NCBI GenBank assembly: GCA_029933365.1
Contig: JAOZOH010000116.1
Span: 1 to 9,010 of the forward strand
DNA length: 9,010 nt
From: Desulfuromusa sp.
GTDB lineage: Bacteria; Desulfobacterota; Desulfuromonadia; Desulfuromonadales; Geopsychrobacteraceae
Direction of reading: 5' to 3'
Shown here: positions 5,604 through 9,010 of the stretch, piece by piece
How the letters are laid out: each line of letters starts with the position of its first letter
How positions within the stretch are numbered: position 1 is the first letter of the stretch
Notes under the pieces: generated by a model
Seen by the model: only the letters and a program-made list of their open reading frames with translations
Databases searched by the model: none
What the model was told of the DNA's origin: nothing
Program-made: the position numbers and the translations under genes

Positions 5604-6802
5604 AATCAACCCCACTGGATCGTTGGTTGATCGACAGTTTGCTGGATACCGATCTGTACAAGATCACTATGCTGCAGGCATTTTATCATGCCCCCGAGTT
5701 TCGTACCGTCGATGTCGAATGGAAGTTTGCCTGTCGTAACCGCAACGGTTTCGACCTGGCGGCTCTGATTCCTGAAATCCTGCGCCAGTTAGAGCATGTC
5801 TGCACCCTGTCGTTTACCGATGACGAGTTAAATTATCTAGCTAGCTTTCCCTTTATAAAAACCAATTTTATTGAACTTTTACGCATCTTTCGCTTGGATA
5901 TGCGCTTTGTCGAATTGCAAGCTCAGGGTGAAGATTTTGATCTCCGTTTTCGAGGACCTTTGATTCATGTCACCCTGATGGAAATTTATTCCCTGGCGAT
6001 TATCAGCGAACTCCATACGATTTTTCATTGCGACGGTGTTGATTTGACCACGGCACGTGAACAATTGTCCGGGAAAATAACGTTATTGAAACAGCAAGAA
6101 GACATGTCTGGTTTTTCTTTTGCCGATTTTGGAACCCGACGCAGAGCCAGCAAGGTTTGGCAGGAAGAGGTTCTGGCCACCCTGCACAAGCAACTACCCG
6201 ATTATTTTTCTGGAACCAGTAACCTCTATTTTGCCAAAAAACTTGATCTGACCCCAATCGGTACCATGGCCCATGAGTGGTTTCAGGGATGGCAGGCGAT
6301 TACCCGCCTGGTTGATGCACAAAAAGCTGCTCTTGAAGGGTGGGTGCGCGAGTACCGGGGACGTTTGGGGATTGCCCTGACCGATTGTTACTCGATGGAT
6401 TCCTTTGTCCGTGATTTTTTCGATCCCTACTTTGGCAAACTCTACGATGGATTACGCCACGACAGTGGTTCCCCCTTTGACTGGGGTGAGAAGGCCATTG
6501 CCATGTATCAGCAGATGGGGATCGATCCATTGACGAAAACTCTGGTTTTCAGTGACGGACTGACTTTTCAGCGGATGCTTGAAATTTATCGATATTTCAA
6601 AGGTCGAACCAGGGTGTCTTTTGGCATTGGAACCAATCTAACTAACGATGTTGGCAACCAACCTCTGGATATTGTCATTAAACTGGTAGCGGCCAATGGC
6701 AGGCCGGTGGCTAAAATTTCTGACGAGCCGGGAAAAAGCATGTGTGAAGACCCGGAGTATTTACGCTACCTGGCATCTGTTTATGGAATTGATCGCAATT
6801 AA
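5600..6802 (+). CDS. pncB: Nicotinate phosphoribosyltransferase
   Basis: It makes nicotinate mononucleotide from nicotinate and PRPP, with coupled ATP hydrolysis, and so uses the product of pncA. It has 400 residues, the same length as the E. coli protein. Features seen: D-T-D-L-Y-K-I-T-M at about 16-24, typical of the family start; F-A-D-F-G-T-R-R-R at 174-182; G-T-M-A-H-E-W-F-Q at 221-229, whose His225 corresponds to the histidine phosphorylated by ATP (His219 in the Salmonella enzyme); R-H-D-S-G-S-P at 286-292; F-S-D-G-L at 317-321; and F-G-I-G-T-N-L-T-N-D at 341-350, the PRPP/phosphate region. All are intact. It begins inside the pncA stop codon (ATGA overlap) and ends in a long hairpin that includes its own stop codon. 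It is the last gene of the operon. Confidence 0.96.
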   Translation: MKSTPLDRWLIDSLLDTDLYKITMLQAFYHAPEFRTVDVEWKFACRNRNGFDLAALIPEILRQLEHVCTLSFTDDELNYLASFPFIKTNFIELLRIFRLDMRFVELQAQGEDFDLRFRGPLIHVTLMEIYSLAIISELHTIFHCDGVDLTTAREQLSGKITLLKQQEDMSGFSFADFGTRRRASKVWQEEVLATLHKQLPDYFSGTSNLYFAKKLDLTPIGTMAHEWFQGWQAITRLVDAQKAALEGWVREYRGRLGIALTDCYSMDSFVRDFFDPYFGKLYDGLRHDSGSPFDWGEKAIAMYQQMGIDPLTKTLVFSDGLTFQRMLEIYRYFKGRTRVSFGIGTNLTNDVGNQPLDIVIKLVAANGRPVAKISDEPGKSMCEDPEYLRYLASVYGIDRN

Positions 6803-6811
6803 TTCCATAAA
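6780..6811 (+). terminator. Long stem-loop covering the pncB stop codon
   Basis: Bases 6780-6793 pair with 6798-6811 over 14 bp (13 Watson-Crick pairs and one G-U) around a CGCA tetraloop; the core is TTATGGAATT against AATTCCATAA. The pncB stop TAA (6800-6802) lies in the 3' arm. No T-run follows, so it may act as a 3'-end stabiliser or a factor-aided terminator and not a classic intrinsic one. A separate run of nine T at 6862-6870 has only a poor hairpin before it. The remaining gap up to 6997 shows no convincing promoter. Confidence 0.55.
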
Positions 6812-6997
6812 GAAAAGTTTCAATTCTTGATTATTCCTCAATGACAACACGGTTTCTAGCGTTTTTTTTTGCCTGATAAAGGGATAAATAACTGTATCAA
6901 TATTAGAATCCGTCAAGACATATTATCTGCATAAAATACAAGTGTTCTAGTCTTACGGGGTTCTGTTGGCCTGTCAATTTATGAAATGGATTTTTAA

Positions 6998-8239
6998 GTG
7001 AAAAGTTACGATATCATAGTTATCGGTGGTGGTCCGGCGGGGATCTTTGCTGCTGGTTTTGCCGCATTGCAAGGGGCGAAAGTTCTGTTGTTGGAAAAGA
7101 ACCGACGTTGTGGAGCTAAACTTCTCATCACCGGCAAAGGGCGTTGTAATGTGACGAATAGCGAAGAAGATCCCCGCAGGTTCAGTGAAGTATTTGGTCG
7201 CAATGGAAAGGCACTATTGACAGCACTTTATGCTTTCGGTGTTGCCGACACAATCAGTTTTTTTGAGCAGCGAGGCTTACCACTAAAAGTTGAGCGCGGT
7301 GGACGAGTTTTCCCCGAAAAAGGAAAAGCCAGCGATGTGCAAAAGGTTTTGGATCACTTTATTGCTGAATCGGGAGTTGAATTGCTGACTTCATGCACGG
7401 TACAAAAACTACGCAGCAGTGAAGGAATGTTATCCTCAGTTGAAACCTCAGCGGGTGAGTTTTCCGCTCATCAGTTCATCATTGCAACAGGTGGGCTCTC
7501 CTATCCGGAAACCGGCTCTACCGGTGACGGTTATCGCTGGGCAGAACAATGCGGTCATCTTCTCGTCCAACCAGAACCAGCACTGGTTCCGGTTCATCTG
7601 TCTGAGAGTTGGACCCGCGAACTCTGTGATCTCAACCTGAAAAATATTCAGATCTCAGTGCAACAAAATAATAAAATATTGACAGAGCGGTTTGGTGAGG
7701 CCTTCTTTACCAGAGCCGGCATCGGTGGCTCCATCATTCTCGACATGAGTGCACAAATTCGGCAGGCCTTAGAACAGGGACCAGTTCAGCTCCTTCTTGA
7801 TTTAAAACCAGCGGTGACAGTTGAACTTTTCGACAAGCGGCTACAACGGGAATTGGCTGCACATAACAATAAAGTTTTTCGTAAATCTCTAGATAATCTC
7901 CTCCCCAAAGCTATGATTCCGCTATTTATTCGCCTCTCTGAGATCGATCCGGAGAAAAAATGTCATTTGGTAACAAAAGCTGAGCGGATGAAGCTCTTAT
8001 CCCTGTTTAAAAAAATGGAGCTACAGGTCAGCGGTGTTGCTGGCTACAAAAAATCGATCGTGACCGCAGGGGGAATTTCTCTCAAAGATATCGACATGCG
8101 TAGCATGCGCTCAAAGAAGATCTCGAATCTCTACTTTGCTGGAGAAATGGTTGATCTGGATGGTCCAACGGGGGGCTATAATCTTCAGGTGTGCTGGTCA
8201 ACAGGCTATCTCGCAGGGATCAGTGCTGCAGCAAGATAA
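6998..8239 (+). CDS. HI0933/YhiN-family NAD(P)/FAD-dependent oxidoreductase (BaiN-like)
   Basis: This is a 413-residue cytosolic flavoprotein. It starts at GTG 6998, directly before the dinucleotide-binding strand Y-D-I-I-V-I-G-G-G-P-A-G (GGGPAG at 10-15), with Glu33 at the end of the second strand to hold the FAD ribose. The family hallmarks follow: C-G-A-K-L-L-I-T-G-K-G-R-C-N-V-T-N at 38-54, G-G-R-V-F-P at 101-106, I-A-T-G-G-L-S-Y-P-E-T-G-S-T-G-D-G-Y at 162-179, and the C-terminal FAD clasp A-G-E-M-V-D-L-D-G-P-T-G-G-Y-N-L-Q at 381-397. Family members were linked to bile-acid dehydroxylation (BaiN) in gut clostridia, but most, including E. coli YhiN, have no settled substrate. I therefore call the fold and cofactor, not the reaction. 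The ribosome binding site is weak (GGA at 6988-6990). The gap of 195 nt after pncB and the intervening hairpin suggest a separate transcript. Confidence 0.9.
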   Translation: MKSYDIIVIGGGPAGIFAAGFAALQGAKVLLLEKNRRCGAKLLITGKGRCNVTNSEEDPRRFSEVFGRNGKALLTALYAFGVADTISFFEQRGLPLKVERGGRVFPEKGKASDVQKVLDHFIAESGVELLTSCTVQKLRSSEGMLSSVETSAGEFSAHQFIIATGGLSYPETGSTGDGYRWAEQCGHLLVQPEPALVPVHLSESWTRELCDLNLKNIQISVQQNNKILTERFGEAFFTRAGIGGSIILDMSAQIRQALEQGPVQLLLDLKPAVTVELFDKRLQRELAAHNNKVFRKSLDNLLPKAMIPLFIRLSEIDPEKKCHLVTKAERMKLLSLFKKMELQVSGVAGYKKSIVTAGGISLKDIDMRSMRSKKISNLYFAGEMVDLDGPTGGYNLQVCWSTGYLAGISAAAR

Positions 8240-8244
8240 TTTAA

Positions 8245-8278
8245 CTGGCGGGAATCAACCGTAGACTCATCCCGCCAG
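8245..8278. terminator. Hairpin between convergent genes
   Basis: CTGGCGGGA (8245-8253) and TCCCGCCAG (8270-8278) form a perfect GC-rich 9-bp stem with a 16-nt loop, 5 nt after the flavoprotein stop and 15 nt before the end of the converging rhodanese gene. Neither side has a clean T-run (the minus-strand side reads TTAAATTAT), so it is terminator-like but not canonical. Confidence 0.55.
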
Positions 8279-8293
8279 CTCATAGAATGTATT

Positions 8294-8884
8294 TTACTTG
8301 GTGGGAAAATACATTTTTTCTTTGTTCAGTTTATAGCTCCAGGGAAGTCCAGAGTTTTTCCAGCCATTTTTTAAACGCCAGTTTTTTCGCTCCCCTTCCT
8401 TGATTTTGCCACCTTCAAAACCATCCGTTACAACATAAACCTGCTTATAACCTTTATTTTCCAGATATTTGATAGCTGGTGCCCCACGGGTTCCACCTGA
8501 ACGACACATAATGACAACCGGGGCTTCTTTGGTCAGCCCACGTGCTTCCAGAGCTGCCGCAATTTCTTGTTCAAAATTAGGATTAACCTCCATCAAAAAA
8601 ACCGGTTTCTTAGCATTCCAGACACTCCGGTTTGCCACCTTGAAGGGGATATTTATATCTACTTCATCAGTAAATCCGGTAAACATGATTTCTATCGGGT
8701 CACGCACATCAATAAGAAGCATCTGGTCACCCAATTTTTGTTTCATGTCATAGGCTTCCCTTGAATCAACGTACAAGTTCCAGGTTGTCTGTTGCTTAGG
8801 GTTGGTTGGCTTCTCTGCTGCAAAAACCGCAGGGACAATGGTGCAAGCAGCAAGAACAAAAAGAAGAACAATTTTACACTTCAT
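8294..8884 (-). CDS. Secreted rhodanese-domain protein (putative sulfurtransferase)
   Basis: This is a 196-residue protein from the ATG at 8884. A GTG two codons earlier (8890) is only 3 nt from the AAAGG ribosome binding site, whereas the ATG is at a normal 9 nt. Residues 1-22 form a signal peptide (M-K-C-K, hydrophobic core, cleavage near V-F-A/A-E-K), so the protein should be periplasmic. Cys13 is not in a lipobox. The rhodanese domain runs from about 35 to 165: L-L-I-D-V-R-D-P at 56-63, the active-site loop C-R-S-G-G-T-R at 127-133 with Cys127 as sulfur acceptor, and V-V-T-D-G-F-E-G-G at 151-159. The tail G-W-K-N-S-G-L-P-W-S-Y-K-L-N is conserved in secreted relatives as I remember them. 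Rhodaneses move sulfane sulfur from thiosulfate or persulfides; the donor and acceptor here are unknown. It appears to be monocistronic, and its promoter matches that of the orphan membrane protein. Confidence 0.92.
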   Translation of the reverse strand: MKCKIVLLFVLAACTIVPAVFAAEKPTNPKQQTTWNLYVDSREAYDMKQKLGDQMLLIDVRDPIEIMFTGFTDEVDINIPFKVANRSVWNAKKPVFLMEVNPNFEQEIAAALEARGLTKEAPVVIMCRSGGTRGAPAIKYLENKGYKQVYVVTDGFEGGKIKEGERKNWRLKNGWKNSGLPWSYKLNKEKMYFPTK

Positions 8885-8952
8885 AAACACTTGCCTTTCT
8901 ATGGATAAAAATACGTTTCGTCACCGATTTTATGGCAACAACAAATCCAACA

Positions 8953-8991
8953 AATATAGTCATATATTACTCACATATATTCATAAGTCAA
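8953..8991 (-). promoter_or_regulatory. Promoter with AT-rich operator for the rhodanese gene
   Basis: On the minus strand, TTGACT (complement of 8986-8991) is the -35. After 17 nt comes AATATA (complement of 8963-8968), a weak -10. The -10 overlaps the element ATATATGACTATATT (complement of 8953-8967). The -35, the spacing and the element match those upstream of the membrane-protein gene, apart from one base. Further CATATAT-like repeats lie in the spacer. The leader to the ATG would be about 70 nt. No other gene is visible between here and the window end. Confidence 0.55.
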
Positions 8992-9010
8992 TATATACCT
9001 ATTCATCTAG

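Noticed and set aside
6841..6870. Intrinsic terminator before the run of nine T at 6862-6870
   Set aside because: The preceding bases can form only a few interrupted pairs (AAC with GTT, plus an isolated C-G), so no stable stem supports it.
8469..8753. 94-codon open frame on the + strand opposite the rhodanese gene
   Set aside because: It lies antisense to a clearly conserved rhodanese domain, its translation has no recognisable motif, and no ribosome binding site or promoter supports it.

Overview
The window carries nine complete protein genes longer than 150 codons, one short lipoprotein gene of 41 codons, and possibly the last 20 codons of another gene at the left edge. Coding density is high, base composition is moderate, and several starts are GTG or TTG. 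I see no rRNA, tRNA, transposase, phage gene or CRISPR array. The DUF309 protein, the nicotinamidase/nicotinate phosphoribosyltransferase pair and the general gene style suggest a Gram-negative bacterium, plausibly of the Desulfuromonas/Geobacter group. That placement is inference from family resemblance only.

Layout. 1-420: a possible gene end, an entericidin-like lipoprotein gene (135-260) with its own promoter, then non-coding DNA with a terminator-like hairpin and a nested inverted repeat. 436-2750: three genes on the + strand, namely a DUF309 protein, a PLP-dependent Cys/Met-metabolism enzyme and a small YqiA-like alpha/beta hydrolase. They end at a strong bidirectional terminator (2770-2802). 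2858-3763: a minus-strand, eight-helix membrane protein of no family I recognise. 3764-3961: a divergent promoter region. 3962-6802: a tight + strand operon of a Nim-like FMN-binding protein, dihydrofolate reductase (folA), nicotinamidase (pncA) and nicotinate phosphoribosyltransferase (pncB), ending in a long hairpin over the pncB stop codon. 6998-8239: a HI0933/YhiN-type flavoprotein. 8294-8884: a minus-strand secreted rhodanese, converging on the flavoprotein across a hairpin.

How they work together. pncA and pncB overlap by 4 nt and make up the two committed steps of NAD salvage from nicotinamide (nicotinamide to nicotinate to nicotinate mononucleotide). Their operon partners use a flavin or NADPH, so the operon has a redox-cofactor theme.

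The most interesting signal is regulatory. The orphan membrane protein and the secreted rhodanese lie 4.5 kb apart, yet their promoters share a -35 box TTGACT and, exactly 18 nt further on, a 15-bp AT-rich element ATATATGRCTATATT that overlaps the -10 box (20 of 21 defined positions identical). This suggests that both are controlled by one regulator. A joint job at the outer face of the inner membrane, perhaps in sulfur handling, is a testable hypothesis and not something the sequence proves.
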